Positions 27,358 to 36,702 are shown, counted from the first letter of the stretch. The stretch is DNA of 64,000 nucleotides from Vreelandella nigrificans (GCF_002374315.1 NZ_NWUX01000010.1:1-64000); one strand, 5' to 3'. The notes: generated from the letters alone by a model not told the origin. Numbers and translations are program-made.

Positions 27358-29937
27358 ATGGATGGACACACGCGTGCCCGTGGCAAATGGCCAGCACTGC
27401 TGCTGGGTCTATTGCTCATAGTGGCTGGAATCGCACTGACCATTGGCGGCGGAAAGCTACTGAGTCTAGGCGGTAGCGCTTACTACTTAACCGCTGGGGT
27501 TGGCCTTTTTGTGGCCGGTGTGTTGTTGGCACTGCGCAAAGGCGCTGCATTATGGCTTTATGCGTTGATACTCTTTGCAACCCTTTTATGGGCACTTTGG
27601 GAAGTAGGTCTGGACTGGTGGCAGTTGGTGCCTCGGGTCGCTATCCTCTGCTTAATTGGCATTATTTTACTGCTTCCCTGGTGGCGAAAACCGCTACATT
27701 CACGCGGTGGCAGCTTGGCGCTCATGGCAAGCATTGGGGCAGCTATAGTGGTCGCGATTGCTAGCCAGTTTAGCGACCCAGGTACTATCACAGGCACTAT
27801 CAAAGGTACTATCACAGGTACAATCGAAACTGCCAATCATAGCGAAAATGTGAACCCTGCTCAGGTGGCTGGCGATGACTGGCCAGCTTACGGCGGCACC
27901 AATGCAGGTACCCATTACTCTTCTCTTAGCCAAATTACGCCGGATAATATCGGCAAGCTGGAAGAGGTATGGCGTATCCAAACTGGTGACAAACCCGGCC
28001 CCAATGCGCCGCCGGAAATTACCAACCAAAACACGCCTCTAAAGGTGAACGACAGCCTTTATATCTGTACTTCTCATAGCCGTGCGATGGCGCTGTCACC
28101 GGAAACCGGCGAAACCCTATGGGAATTTGACCCTGAAATCAGCACCATGGGTGCGGATGACTTCTCCGGCTGGGCACATATGACCTGCCGCGGTCTTGCT
28201 TACTATGATGCGGCTAGCTATGACGTAACTAACGATGGCGACGCTGAAGAAACCAATAGCGTTGCTAATATCAACAGTAACGCAGTAGCAGTGAGCAGCC
28301 CGCTTTTTGCCGATGACAGCCAGTTTAGTATCGACCTATCCTTCCTGCTCTTTATCAGTGGACTAGGCAATAACCCTGCAACAGCTGCCGATGAAAACAA
28401 CACTCAAGCCATGCTTAGTGAAGCCGATGTAATGTGCCCACGCAGGCTTTACCTGCCCACCGCCGATGCGCGCCTGATTGCGCTAAACGCGGATACCGGT
28501 GAGCGCTGCAATAGCTTTGGCGACAATGGAGAGGTCGACCTTACTCACAATATTGGCGATTTCTCACCAGGCGGTTACTACTCCACCTCCCCCGCCACTG
28601 TGACCGAGAACCTGGTTATTCTAGGCGGACATGTCACCGACAATAGCTCTACTGACGAACCCTCCGGCGTTATTCGTGCGTTTGATGTGCACACTGGCGA
28701 GCTAGTATGGAACTGGGACAGCGGCAATCCTGATGACACCGCACCGTTGGCAGAAGGCGAAATCTACACACGCAATTCACCCAACGTATGGGCGCCAATT
28801 AGTGTTGATGAAGAGTTGGGCTTGGTTTACCTGCCTATGGGCAACGCCACGCCGGATCAGTATGGCGCTAATCGCAGCGAAAATGATGAAATTTACAGCG
28901 CGGGTCTAGTAGCGCTTAACGTAGACGATGGACAAGTGGCATGGGTCTACCAGTTCGTTCACCACGATCTGTGGGATATGGACACGCCAGCCCAACCAGT
29001 GCTGATCGATCTTGCTACTGAAGACGGCACTCAGCCTGCGGTTATTCAGCCGACCAAGCAGGGCAGCCTGTATGTGTTAAACCGTGAAACCGGCGAACCG
29101 ATTGTGCCTATCGAGGAAGTACCCGCTCCCCAAGGTGCTGTCGAAGGTGACTGGACTGCAGAAACTCAGCCTCGCTCGGCACTGAACCTGCTGCCCCCAC
29201 CGCTTACCGAGCGTGATATGTGGGGGGCATCACCCTTTGATCAGATGATGTGCCGTATTCAGTTCAACTCATTACGCTACGAGGGCCAGTACACTCCGCC
29301 TTCGCTGGAAGGTAGCATTATCTACCCCGGCAACGTAGGGGTGATGAACTGGGGAGGTGTTGCCGTTGATCCCGAGCGCCAAGCGTTGTTTACCGGCGCT
29401 AAGTATCTGGCGTTTGTTTCCAAACTGATCCCACGTGATGAGGTTGAAGATGGCCAGGGCTCAGCTAGCGAGCAAGGCTTACAGCCCAACACAGGCGCAC
29501 CCTACGCAGTCGAGCTTGGCCCGCTACTTTCAGTGTTAGGCCTACCCTGCCAAGCACCCTCCTGGGGCGATGTGGTCGGTATTGATTTGCAAAGCAATCA
29601 GGTCGTGTGGAAACACCGTAATGGCACCACACGCGACAGCATGCCCTTCGGTTTGCCCATTGCTTTAAATCTAGGCGTTCCTGCGCTAGGTGGCCCGCTG
29701 ACCACAGCTGGCGGTGTTTCCTTCCTAAGCGGCACGCTGGATCAATATCTGCGCGGCTACGACATCACCACTGGCGAAGAGCTCTACAAAGCGCGTTTGC
29801 CAGCAGGAGGGCAAGCAACGCCAATGACCTACACCGGGGCAGACGGTCGCCAGTATGTGGTCGTGACCGCCGGTGGCCACGGTACCTTTGGCACAAAAAT
29901 GGGTGACTACGTGATTGGCTACGCCTTACCGGAATAG
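27358..29937 (+). CDS. gcd: Membrane-bound PQQ-dependent glucose dehydrogenase
   Basis: 859 residues. About five transmembrane helices occupy residues 12-140, followed by an eight-bladed beta-propeller in the periplasm. It oxidises glucose (or a related aldose, quinate or shikimate) with PQQ and passes electrons to ubiquinone. Family features are DWPAYGGTNAGTHYSSL (start of the propeller), W-docking repeats such as GETLWEFD and HHDLWDMDTPAQP, and GGQATPMTYTGADGRQYVV near the end. The length fits the gcd family; the low-complexity GTITGTIKGTITGTI linker near 145 is unusual. A TonB receptor resembling the PQQ importer faces it across a terminator. No PQQ biosynthesis genes are in the window. 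Confidence 0.92.
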   Translation: MDGHTRARGKWPALLLGLLLIVAGIALTIGGGKLLSLGGSAYYLTAGVGLFVAGVLLALRKGAALWLYALILFATLLWALWEVGLDWWQLVPRVAILCLIGIILLLPWWRKPLHSRGGSLALMASIGAAIVVAIASQFSDPGTITGTIKGTITGTIETANHSENVNPAQVAGDDWPAYGGTNAGTHYSSLSQITPDNIGKLEEVWRIQTGDKPGPNAPPEITNQNTPLKVNDSLYICTSHSRAMALSPETGETLWEFDPEISTMGADDFSGWAHMTCRGLAYYDAASYDVTNDGDAEETNSVANINSNAVAVSSPLFADDSQFSIDLSFLLFISGLGNNPATAADENNTQAMLSEADVMCPRRLYLPTADARLIALNADTGERCNSFGDNGEVDLTHNIGDFSPGGYYSTSPATVTENLVILGGHVTDNSSTDEPSGVIRAFDVHTGELVWNWDSGNPDDTAPLAEGEIYTRNSPNVWAPISVDEELGLVYLPMGNATPDQYGANRSENDEIYSAGLVALNVDDGQVAWVYQFVHHDLWDMDTPAQPVLIDLATEDGTQPAVIQPTKQGSLYVLNRETGEPIVPIEEVPAPQGAVEGDWTAETQPRSALNLLPPPLTERDMWGASPFDQMMCRIQFNSLRYEGQYTPPSLEGSIIYPGNVGVMNWGGVAVDPERQALFTGAKYLAFVSKLIPRDEVEDGQGSASEQGLQPNTGAPYAVELGPLLSVLGLPCQAPSWGDVVGIDLQSNQVVWKHRNGTTRDSMPFGLPIALNLGVPALGGPLTTAGGVSFLSGTLDQYLRGYDITTGEELYKARLPAGGQATPMTYTGADGRQYVVVTAGGHGTFGTKMGDYVIGYALPE

Positions 29938-29966
29938 CCAATTAACTTAGTGCAACCACTAACGAG

Positions 29967-29997
29967 AACGGGCGACCAAATGGGCCGCCCGTTTTTT
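29967..29997. terminator. Terminator between gcd and the TonB receptor
   Basis: AACGGGCG ... CGCCCGTT followed by T6 on the plus strand ends the gcd transcript. The minus-strand side is A-rich, so it may also act on the convergent receptor gene. Confidence 0.8.
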
Positions 29998-30031
29998 ATG
30001 CTAAACAAACTCGGTTAAATACTTAGTTCTT

Positions 30032-32176
30032 TTAAAAACTCAGCTCCACGCCACCGTAAACGCTGCGCCCTGGGGCAGGTTCGTAGAAACGCCCGAAGGT
30101 GCCATTCAAGCGCACATTGGAGTAGTGCTCCTCGTCAAATAAGTTGCGTACACCTACATACGCACTAAGCCGGGTATCGCCGCTTAGTTGCCAACCATCC
30201 CCCACACGCAGGTTCACTAACCAGTAGCTATCGACCTCTGTCTCATTGGCATTATCTGCCACTAGGTCTCCCACGTACTCGGTTTCCAAGGTCGCAAAGC
30301 GCTCGTCAAGACCCTGCCAGGTAAGCTGACTCACCCAAGTTTGCTCGGGCAGGCCGGGGATACGGTTACCATCAAAGCTTTCGGACGGTGTTGCAAAACG
30401 GTCAAACTCATAGCGCGCCAGCGTTAAGGCGCTATTTAAGCGCCATTGGTCAGCAAGCTGCCAGCCCAGCGCTAGCTCAAGACCATCGCGATTTGTGTCG
30501 CCCGCATTCTGATAGAAAGTGCGGCCACCTTCATCATAGGGCACTAGCTCATCACGTACGCGAACCGAAAATAGCGCAAGATCGTAATCCATCGCCAACG
30601 GTTCAATATAGCCACGCAGCCCTATTTCGCGGTTCCACGCTTTTTGTGGCTCAACATTGGGATTGAAGCCCCCTCCTGCTGGGTTCGCAAACTCAGCAAA
30701 CGTGGGTGTCTCAAAGGCGGTGCCAGTATTGATATAAGCTTGGTGCTGTGGCCGATAGCGGTAGCTTAAACCAGCGGAACCGCTCCATTCGCTAAAGGTG
30801 CGTAGGCCACTTTGATCGCCATCATCAAAATAACGGTCATCCACTTCTAGCTCAACCCGGTCAAAACGGGCGCCGAGCGAGAGTGTCACCTGCTGGGTAA
30901 GTGCCAAATCACCCTGAGCAAAAACACCACCAGAAGTTGCCGTTTGGGTCTCTTCAGCCGTCTGTTCACCAACGGCTCCTGCAGTATTCACGTTATTACG
31001 AAAGCGTTCATCCTCTTGGCGCGCTATATCAACACCCACAATGTAGCTAAGCGGTAGGTTGCCCAAAGTGATGCTGTGATGGTATTCGCTGCTTGCCCCT
31101 AAGTAATCTCGCTGGTAGCCCAATCGGCTATCACCAACGAAAGGCAATTGCTGCTCAAAGTCACGCTGGGCGATAAACCCCTTGAGGTAAAACTCACCTG
31201 GGCCTGCGGCTAAGTCTTCATACTGGAGGCCAATCATTTGCTGATTAACCTGCTGTCGCGCATCGAGCGCTAAGGCATTAGGGGCCGCTTGATGGCGCCC
31301 ACCCGCAACTTCTATCGCGCTTAACGCCCCTGGGTCCTCTGAACGTGGGTTTTCAAGCAAGTTGATAACGGCCGTTAACGCCCGTTCACTGCCTAACTCA
31401 CGACGCAGCTTGGCATTCAGTAAATATTTTTCCGTAGAGCTTTGCTCACGATAGCCATCCATATTGAGGGCCGAAAAACTCACATGATGGGACCACTCTT
31501 CATGTGCACCACCTTGTTGTAGCGCCACTTTTTGGTAACCGTTGCTGCCCGCACCAATACTAAGCCGTGTGCCTTGGCGATCTCTCCCATCGGCAGTGGT
31601 AATATCAATCACCCCACCAGCCGCGTTGCCATACAGCACCGAGGAAGGACCGCGGACTACTTCAATGCGCTCGACGCTGTCTAAATCAATCGCATCCAGC
31701 TGGGCTTGCCCATCCGGCAAAGTGTAGGGAATACCATCTACCATCACCGTGATGCCGCGTACGCCAAACGGTGCACGGGCGCCAAATCCTCGAATGGCAA
31801 TTCGCTGCCCTTGGGCAAAGTTATCGCGGTTTTGTAAAAAAACGCCGGGTACTTGTGTCAGCGATTCATCAAGCCTGACGCGCTGCTGCCCCCTGGCAAT
31901 ATCCTCATACTCCAGTGTAGAGAGTGCCGCTGGAGTAGCATAAAGCTCACGGACTAAACGCGGGGCACTTACTTCCACCGTTGGTAGTTGCTCCGCTGCT
32001 TCTGTTTCCACCGCTGTTTGAGCTGCTGTTTGAGCTGTGGTTTGAGCTGTGGTTTGAGCTGTGGTTTGAGCTAACAAAGGAGTAGCAGCAGTAGCGCCAC
32101 TCAGTAGCAGAGAACCGAGTAGCAAAGAACGTAGCCGAGAGGGTGAAATCAACCTTCCAATGACATCCTTTCCCAT
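30032..32176 (-). CDS. pqqU: TonB-dependent receptor, PqqU/YncD-like
   Basis: 714 residues: signal peptide (to about 37), a TonB-box region around LPTVEVSAPR, a plug domain (about 75-200) and a 22-strand barrel ending in aromatic F. The plug text VPGVFLQNRDNFAQGQRI then IRGFGARAPFGVRGI and VDGIPYTLPDGQAQ follows the E. coli YncD pattern as I recall it. The C-terminal NGTFGRFYEPAPGR also matches it. E. coli YncD has been renamed PqqU because it imports PQQ. The convergent neighbour is a PQQ-dependent dehydrogenase, which supports the same role. No convincing Fur box was seen upstream, which argues against a siderophore receptor. GAGG lies 7 nt before the ATG. Confidence 0.8.
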   Translation of the reverse strand: MGKDVIGRLISPSRLRSLLLGSLLLSGATAATPLLAQTTAQTTAQTTAQTAAQTAVETEAAEQLPTVEVSAPRLVRELYATPAALSTLEYEDIARGQQRVRLDESLTQVPGVFLQNRDNFAQGQRIAIRGFGARAPFGVRGITVMVDGIPYTLPDGQAQLDAIDLDSVERIEVVRGPSSVLYGNAAGGVIDITTADGRDRQGTRLSIGAGSNGYQKVALQQGGAHEEWSHHVSFSALNMDGYREQSSTEKYLLNAKLRRELGSERALTAVINLLENPRSEDPGALSAIEVAGGRHQAAPNALALDARQQVNQQMIGLQYEDLAAGPGEFYLKGFIAQRDFEQQLPFVGDSRLGYQRDYLGASSEYHHSITLGNLPLSYIVGVDIARQEDERFRNNVNTAGAVGEQTAEETQTATSGGVFAQGDLALTQQVTLSLGARFDRVELEVDDRYFDDGDQSGLRTFSEWSGSAGLSYRYRPQHQAYINTGTAFETPTFAEFANPAGGGFNPNVEPQKAWNREIGLRGYIEPLAMDYDLALFSVRVRDELVPYDEGGRTFYQNAGDTNRDGLELALGWQLADQWRLNSALTLARYEFDRFATPSESFDGNRIPGLPEQTWVSQLTWQGLDERFATLETEYVGDLVADNANETEVDSYWLVNLRVGDGWQLSGDTRLSAYVGVRNLFDEEHYSNVRLNGTFGRFYEPAPGRSVYGGVELSF
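32020..32075. repeat. In-frame 12-bp tandem repeats in the receptor N-terminus
   Basis: GCTGTGGTTTGA-type 12-bp units repeat four to five times, encoding the AQTT/AQTA repeats (about residues 36-55) just after the signal peptide. The 12-bp unit keeps the frame, so copy-number change would only lengthen the linker before the TonB box. Confidence 0.8.
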
Positions 32177-32581
32177 GAGATTCCTCTCGCTGGTGAGTTT
32201 TTAACTTGGCACACGATGCCACGCGATATGATGCCATACTCATATCAGCTCGCTTAGTTTTACGCGGATTAGTTTTACGCGGAACATCCACGCCTTTTAC
32301 GTCAAATTACAGCACTCGCCTGTTAACGCTAAATTGCAAACACCTTTGGGTACCCGTACCGCCTAGCATCACCACCTGCTTTATAAAAATAATCATAAAA
32401 GGCTTTGACCTGAGGGTAGAAACATGTCACTGTAGCGTCAGTTGGTTAGCAAGCGGCATGGTTTCAGAAGTGTACGATTCTTTTCGTAAGCCTGATATTG
32501 TATTCCTTGTTTCGCCCGCTACTTCATCTGGGTAATACCAGGAACTTTATTACGGCGCATTAGCGCGAAAGGATCTTCACA
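32177..32581. other. Divergent intergenic region with two repeats
   Basis: It holds an inverted repeat GATATGA (32225-32231)/TCATATC (32240-32246) upstream of the receptor gene, and a 15-bp direct repeat TTAGTTTTACGCGGA near 32254 and 32269. TTGACC at 32405 could be a -35 element of the cold-shock gene, whose leader would then be long, as is usual for csp genes. No gene was found. Confidence 0.5.
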
Positions 32582-32788
32582 ATGGCAACTGGCACAGTTA
32601 AATGGTTTAACGACACTAAAGGCTTCGGTTTCATCGCTCCTTCTGACGGTGGCGACGACCTGTTTGCACATTTCTCTGAAATTCAGTCTGACGGTTTCAA
32701 AACCCTTCAAGAAGGTGCTAACGTTTCTTTTGACGTTACCCAGGGTAAGAAAGGCCTTCAGGCTTCTAACATCAAGCAAATCTCCTAA
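32582..32788 (+). CDS. Cold-shock protein, CspA family
   Basis: 68 residues, a single cold-shock domain. RNP1 (KGFGFIAP, about 13-20) and RNP2 (DLFAHFSEI, about 26-34) are intact. It is an RNA/ssDNA-binding chaperone. It is followed by a strong terminator and stands alone. Whether it is cold-induced cannot be seen from the protein. Confidence 0.95.
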   Translation: MATGTVKWFNDTKGFGFIAPSDGGDDLFAHFSEIQSDGFKTLQEGANVSFDVTQGKKGLQASNIKQIS

Positions 32789-32846
32789 GCCTAAGTCTTT
32801 AAGACATAACGCTTTAGAGTTTGTTCGAACCTTTCGAGGTTCGGTT

Positions 32847-32874
32847 AACAAGGCCCGCTTATGCGGGCCTTGTT
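32847..32874 (+). terminator. Strong terminator after the csp gene
   Basis: AACAAGGCCCGC-ttat-GCGGGCCTTGTT: a perfect 12-bp stem. The T-run is short (TTGTTGCGTTT). Confidence 0.85.
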
Positions 32875-32925
32875 GCGTTTGTCGTCTTTTATCTGGCTAT
32901 CATCGGCTTTCTACGAAAGAAGAGC

Positions 32926-33885
32926 TTAGTGCGCCACAGCGATCTCTACCAGATGAGTAGGTGCCAAGTGAGTCGGTGGCAATATATCAAGGCTTGCCTT
33001 CATAGTGCGCGCCTCCGCCGATGGGGAGCGGCCGAAGAAGCGCTTAAACTCACGGCTAAATTGGGAGGGGCTCTCATACCCAACTCGGCTTGCCGCTGCT
33101 GCCGCTGTTAAACCATCACGTATCATCAACAAACGAGCATGATGCAAGCGTGTCGATTTAATGTACTGGATAGGCGAGGTTTTGGTAACCGCTTTAAAGT
33201 GCACATGAAAGGCTGGCACACTCATTCCGGCTTCGCTAGCTAAGCCCCCCACCTCCAGCGTATCAGCGTAATTCAGATGAATACGTCGTAGCGCCTTTGC
33301 GACTTTTCCAAACTGACCATAATGGGCAAGCGCTGATCGAACACTCCCGCCCTGCTCTCCAACCAGCACCCGATAATAGATCTCTCTGACAATGGAAGGC
33401 GCTAGTATTTGTGCATCTCTAGCGGTGGCCAGAGTATCCAGCAAACGCAATGTGGCACTCGCCAGGGTTTCTCCCAGTGGGGTAGAAAACATGCCCCGCG
33501 GTGCCTCTAGCGTATGACCACCTGACGCTTCTAGCATCGTTGCCAATTCGGCAATAACCATCGCATCAAGACTGATAGCAATACCCAGCATGGGCTCTTC
33601 TTCACTGGCCTCTGTTTCCGAGGTAAACGGCAACGGCACAGAGAGAACAAGATAATGCTGAGCATCATAAAGATAGACCTCGTCACCTAAATAGCCACGC
33701 TTACGGCCTTGGCAGATGATAACGATACTTGGCTCGTAGAGAACCGGCGTGCTTTTCAGTGGGCGGTTTGAGCGCATAAACCTCACACTATCCAGCAGCG
33801 ATTGGGTATATCCTTCGTATGGAGCAAGTTGGTATAAGCGCTTGACGATTTTGCTGTGTACCTCAGCATCGATCTTCGATGACAT
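32926..33885 (-). CDS. AraC-family transcriptional regulator
   Basis: 319 residues. An AraC-type N-terminal cupin domain (PSIVIICQGRKRGYLGDEVYLYD, LVLSVPLPF) is followed by two C-terminal helix-turn-helix units (about 220-310; LEVGGLASEAGMSVPAFHVHF and RVGYESPSQFSREFKRFFG). The start at 33885 is chosen because GAGG lies 8-9 nt upstream; an earlier frame start at 33942 has no ribosome site. It is divergent from the SDR-CMD-Atu4866 operon, which it probably controls. Confidence 0.9.
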   Translation of the reverse strand: MSSKIDAEVHSKIVKRLYQLAPYEGYTQSLLDSVRFMRSNRPLKSTPVLYEPSIVIICQGRKRGYLGDEVYLYDAQHYLVLSVPLPFTSETEASEEEPMLGIAISLDAMVIAELATMLEASGGHTLEAPRGMFSTPLGETLASATLRLLDTLATARDAQILAPSIVREIYYRVLVGEQGGSVRSALAHYGQFGKVAKALRRIHLNYADTLEVGGLASEAGMSVPAFHVHFKAVTKTSPIQYIKSTRLHHARLLMIRDGLTAAAAASRVGYESPSQFSREFKRFFGRSPSAEARTMKASLDILPPTHLAPTHLVEIAVAH

Positions 33886-34081
33886 AAAAATTACCTCGCC
33901 AGCAGTTACCCGCAACTTGGTCATACAGCTTGTATCACACAACGTGTGTCTGTCATTACCATGAGAGTAATATACATACCCTACAACTAAGTTACCTACT
34001 CCTTGCTACGTAAATAATAGGATTAGGCAAACATGCAATAGGAACGTCTCTATTGCCACTGGTTGCCATTGGCTACTCTTC

Positions 34082-34117
34082 TTCAAGTACTGATTCAAGT
34101 GCTGATTCAAGTACTTC
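34082..34117. repeat. Three 12-bp direct repeats upstream of the SDR gene
   Basis: TTCAAGTACTGA (34082), TTCAAGTGCTGA (34094), TTCAAGTACTTC (34106) lie 20 bp before the SDR start. AraC-type regulators bind direct repeats, so an operator role for the divergent AraC protein is possible, although the 12-bp period is short for that. Confidence 0.75.
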
Positions 34118-34137
34118 ACCAACAAGGGGATTAGCAT

Positions 34138-34878
34138 ATGACCAATTCATCGACCTATCCGTCAAAAGTCATTTTATTGACTGGCGCCAGTAGTGGTATC
34201 GGCGAAACTACTGCCCGCTGGCTAGCTAGCCAAGGGCACCGTTTGATCATTGGTGCACGTCGTACTGACAGATTAGAAGCATTGGCCCGTTCCATTCGCA
34301 CCGAGAGTGGCAATGTGGACTATCTGGCGCTGGATGTCACAGACCTTAAGGCTATGCAGGCTTTCGCGGATTTCGCTATCAAAACCTATGGTCGCATTGA
34401 TGTGATCATCAACAACGCAGGCGTTATGCCGCTCTCACCTTTGGCAGCGCTCAAGGTAGATGAGTGGAATCGTATGATCGACGTTAATATTCGCGGTGTG
34501 CTCAATGGTATTGCCGCCGTTCTGCCAACTATGCAGGCTCAGAAGAGCGGTCAGGTGATCAACATCTCCTCTATCGGCGGCCTCACCGTTATGCCTACCG
34601 CCGCCGTTTATTGCGCCACCAAATATGCGGTACGCGCTATTTCCGATGGATTGCGTCAGGAGACTGACAATATTCGCGTGACCTGTGTCTACCCAGGCGT
34701 GGTGGAATCGGAACTGGCCCACACCATCACCGATGCTGAAACGGCAAAGGCGATCGACCTTTTCCGCCAGATTGCCCTAAAGCCCGAAGCCATCGCCTCA
34801 GCCATCGCACATGCCATCAATCAACCCGATGACGTTGATACCAGCGATATTGTTGTGCGGCCTACAGCGAGTCACTAA
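34138..34878 (+). CDS. Short-chain dehydrogenase/reductase
   Basis: 246 residues, a classical SDR: the cofactor motif TGASSGIG (about 15-22), NNAGV (about 92-96), catalytic Ser in NISSIGG (about 141-147) and YCATKYAV (Tyr/Lys pair, about 158-165). An Arg in GARRTDR after the second strand suggests NADP preference. It is the first gene of an operon with a CMD-family and an Atu4866-like gene, divergent from an AraC regulator. The substrate is unknown. Confidence 0.92.
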   Translation: MTNSSTYPSKVILLTGASSGIGETTARWLASQGHRLIIGARRTDRLEALARSIRTESGNVDYLALDVTDLKAMQAFADFAIKTYGRIDVIINNAGVMPLSPLAALKVDEWNRMIDVNIRGVLNGIAAVLPTMQAQKSGQVINISSIGGLTVMPTAAVYCATKYAVRAISDGLRQETDNIRVTCVYPGVVESELAHTITDAETAKAIDLFRQIALKPEAIASAIAHAINQPDDVDTSDIVVRPTASH

Positions 34879-34915
34879 CCCGCACACCCTTAGTGACGAC
34901 TCAGAGGAGCCCACA

Positions 34916-35374
34916 ATGAACGCGCTATTACGGCGTCAACTGACCACTCTCCCAAGTCTGCTGCTCACTGCAGCCCTGTTGCCACTTTCTGCCCAGGCGA
35001 CTACTACGGAAGCACGCAGCGAGCGAGGAGCAGAAGTGATCCGGAGCCTTAATCAGGGTGAAAACCAGTCAAATTTGAAAGCGATGCGTGAGGAATTTCC
35101 CTTCCTTGCCGAGGCTACTGAAGCCTACGCGCTTGGGGATGTCTGGAGCAGGCCGGGCCTTGATAACCGAACACGCCAACTTGCAGCAGTCGCGGTGATG
35201 GCAGCCTTGGGCGAGGTTGGCATGATGCGTGTTCATGCGGGCTACGCACTCAACATTGGCGTTAGCGAAGAAGAGCTTAAAGAGATGATTTACCTGATCA
35301 CAGTGCCCGCAGGTTTCCCTCGGGCTATTGCCGCTTCCCAGGTACTCTCCGAGCTATTGGCCGAACGTCATTAA
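34916..35374 (+). CDS. Exported carboxymuconolactone decarboxylase family protein
   Basis: 152 residues with an N-terminal signal peptide (LLLTAALLPLSAQA). The CMD/AhpD fold is seen in RTRQLAAVAVMAALG, RVHAGYALNIGVSEEELKEMI. There is no CxxC motif, so it is not an AhpD-type reductase. The ATG at 34916 has GAGGAG 6-7 nt upstream; an upstream in-frame start inside the SDR gene is rejected. It is the second gene of the AraC-linked operon. Confidence 0.85.
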   Translation: MNALLRRQLTTLPSLLLTAALLPLSAQATTTEARSERGAEVIRSLNQGENQSNLKAMREEFPFLAEATEAYALGDVWSRPGLDNRTRQLAAVAVMAALGEVGMMRVHAGYALNIGVSEEELKEMIYLITVPAGFPRAIAASQVLSELLAERH

Positions 35375-35393
35375 TGTAGAGCGAGCGATACTG

Positions 35394-35750
35394 ATGCACA
35401 AAACCAAGCCTCCCATTTACTGGAAAAGAGCACTGGTGATCGCTGGCATTATCACTATTTTTCCAGTGGCCACTTCAGCGCAAACCACTCCCGACGAAGG
35501 AGACGATAGCATGGCAAACCACACCTATGTTGGCATGTGGGTCACCAAAGATGGTCGAGTTCGCCACCAACTTTTAGCCAACCATCGTTACGACGAGGCC
35601 CGCGGTGAGCGTGAAAGCGCCTACCAAGGGCGCTATCAGGTGACGGGTAACCATATCGAATACTGGGACGACACCGGATTTACCGCAGATGGTGAATTTA
35701 TAGATGGCGTGCTGTATCACGCTGGCATGGTGCTATATCGCAAGGAGTAA
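35394..35750 (+). CDS. Atu4866-like small exported protein
   Basis: 118 residues with a signal-like N-terminus (RALVIAGIITIFPVATSAQT). The body MANHTYVGMWVTKDGRVRHQLL, YQGRYQVTGNHIEYWDDTGFTADG matches the small Atu4866 family of beta-barrel proteins. That family recurs beside SDR and CMD genes under AraC control. The function is unknown. The start at 35394 gives the signal peptide a short charged head; its ribosome site is weak. Confidence 0.75.
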   Translation: MHKTKPPIYWKRALVIAGIITIFPVATSAQTTPDEGDDSMANHTYVGMWVTKDGRVRHQLLANHRYDEARGERESAYQGRYQVTGNHIEYWDDTGFTADGEFIDGVLYHAGMVLYRKE

Positions 35751-35808
35751 TTCTCATCGCATGCAAGGCACTTTATTAAAGATGTTAGCTCTTATTGATA
35801 CCGTGAAT

Positions 35809-35830
35809 TCGGCCCACTCATGCGGGCCGA
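35809..35830. terminator. Possible terminator between convergent genes
   Basis: TCGGCCC-actcatgc-GGGCCGA hairpin, between the Atu4866-like gene and the convergent rlmA gene. The T-tract is weak on both strands. Confidence 0.4.
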
Positions 35831-35835
35831 GATTG

Positions 35836-36702
35836 TTAAACACGCTGCCACTGCACCATCCGCACATCCACCGTCAGCGTCAGCACGTCAAGTGCCTCAG
35901 CGCGGGCGCGGCCTTCTACACTCGCCCGGTACAGATGCGGTGTCATCGCTAATAGATCAGCAATTGGCGCTTTGCCTTCCAAGGTTATTTGATAACTAAA
36001 CGATTCCGATCGCAGATGCGCAAAACCCTCTGGCGCTGCACGCTCACTAGCTCGCTCTTCTTTAAGAGAAGGGTAAATAATCTCCCGTAGCTCACGCAGG
36101 TGGTCTGGCCCCGCCTCAACCTGTAGCAATACGCCATTTGGTTTTAATACGCGAGCAAACTCACTATAAACGGGAAAACCAAACATACACAGTACGCTGT
36201 CCAAAGCTGCCACCTGCACTGGCAAGTGCGCATTACTGCCCACCAACCAACTGGAAAACGGCGCCTGTTTATCATCCTGCTTAGCGGCAGCCAACACTGC
36301 CCACTTGGAAATATCCAACCCCACCAGTGACAGTGCTTGCCCACTCGATGCGGCACTGACTAGCTGGCGTAGGTAATACCCCTCACCGCACCCGGCATCC
36401 AAGCAGCTAAACAGCTCCGTACCTCTTGACGGAACCTCAGCATGGCCCAAAAGCGTACGACTCACCGCCTCCGCAATAGGCTGATAATGACCGCTCCCCA
36501 GAAAGCGCTGGCGTGCCGCGACCATCGCTTTACTATCGCCAGGGTCAGTAGAGCGCTTTTGCTGCACGGGCAACAGATTGACGTAGCCCTGCTTAGCAAT
36601 ATCAAAGCTATGCCCAGCGGCACAGCGCCAAGCACTGCCTGTTAGGTGAAGAGGTTCGCCATCTAACGGGCAGGCCAGTGCTTGAAAAGGAACAGTATTC
36701 AT
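35836..36702 (-). CDS. rlmA: 23S rRNA (guanine-N1) methyltransferase, RlmA-like
   Basis: 288 residues. The N-terminal zinc finger CPLDGEPL...CAAGHSFDIAKQGYVNLLP (about 11-45) is the RlmA signature. A SAM-binding Rossmann domain follows (DAGCGEGYYLRQL, about 105-117; VLCMFGFP, about 177-184). In E. coli RlmA methylates G745 of 23S rRNA. Length and architecture fit the family. Alternative members act on G748, so the exact site is uncertain. Confidence 0.88.
   Translation of the reverse strand: MNTVPFQALACPLDGEPLHLTGSAWRCAAGHSFDIAKQGYVNLLPVQQKRSTDPGDSKAMVAARQRFLGSGHYQPIAEAVSRTLLGHAEVPSRGTELFSCLDAGCGEGYYLRQLVSAASSGQALSLVGLDISKWAVLAAAKQDDKQAPFSSWLVGSNAHLPVQVAALDSVLCMFGFPVYSEFARVLKPNGVLLQVEAGPDHLRELREIIYPSLKEERASERAAPEGFAHLRSESFSYQITLEGKAPIADLLAMTPHLYRASVEGRARAEALDVLTLTVDVRMVQWQRV

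Noticed and set aside
30032..32176. Receptor for the siderophore made by the NRPS locus
   Set aside because: No Fur box upstream, 16 kb from the cluster, sequence pattern closer to PqqU/YncD, and the neighbour is a PQQ enzyme.
34811..34915. Upstream start of the CMD-family gene inside the SDR gene
   Set aside because: It would put 35 non-homologous residues before a clear signal peptide; the ATG at 34916 has GAGGAG correctly placed.
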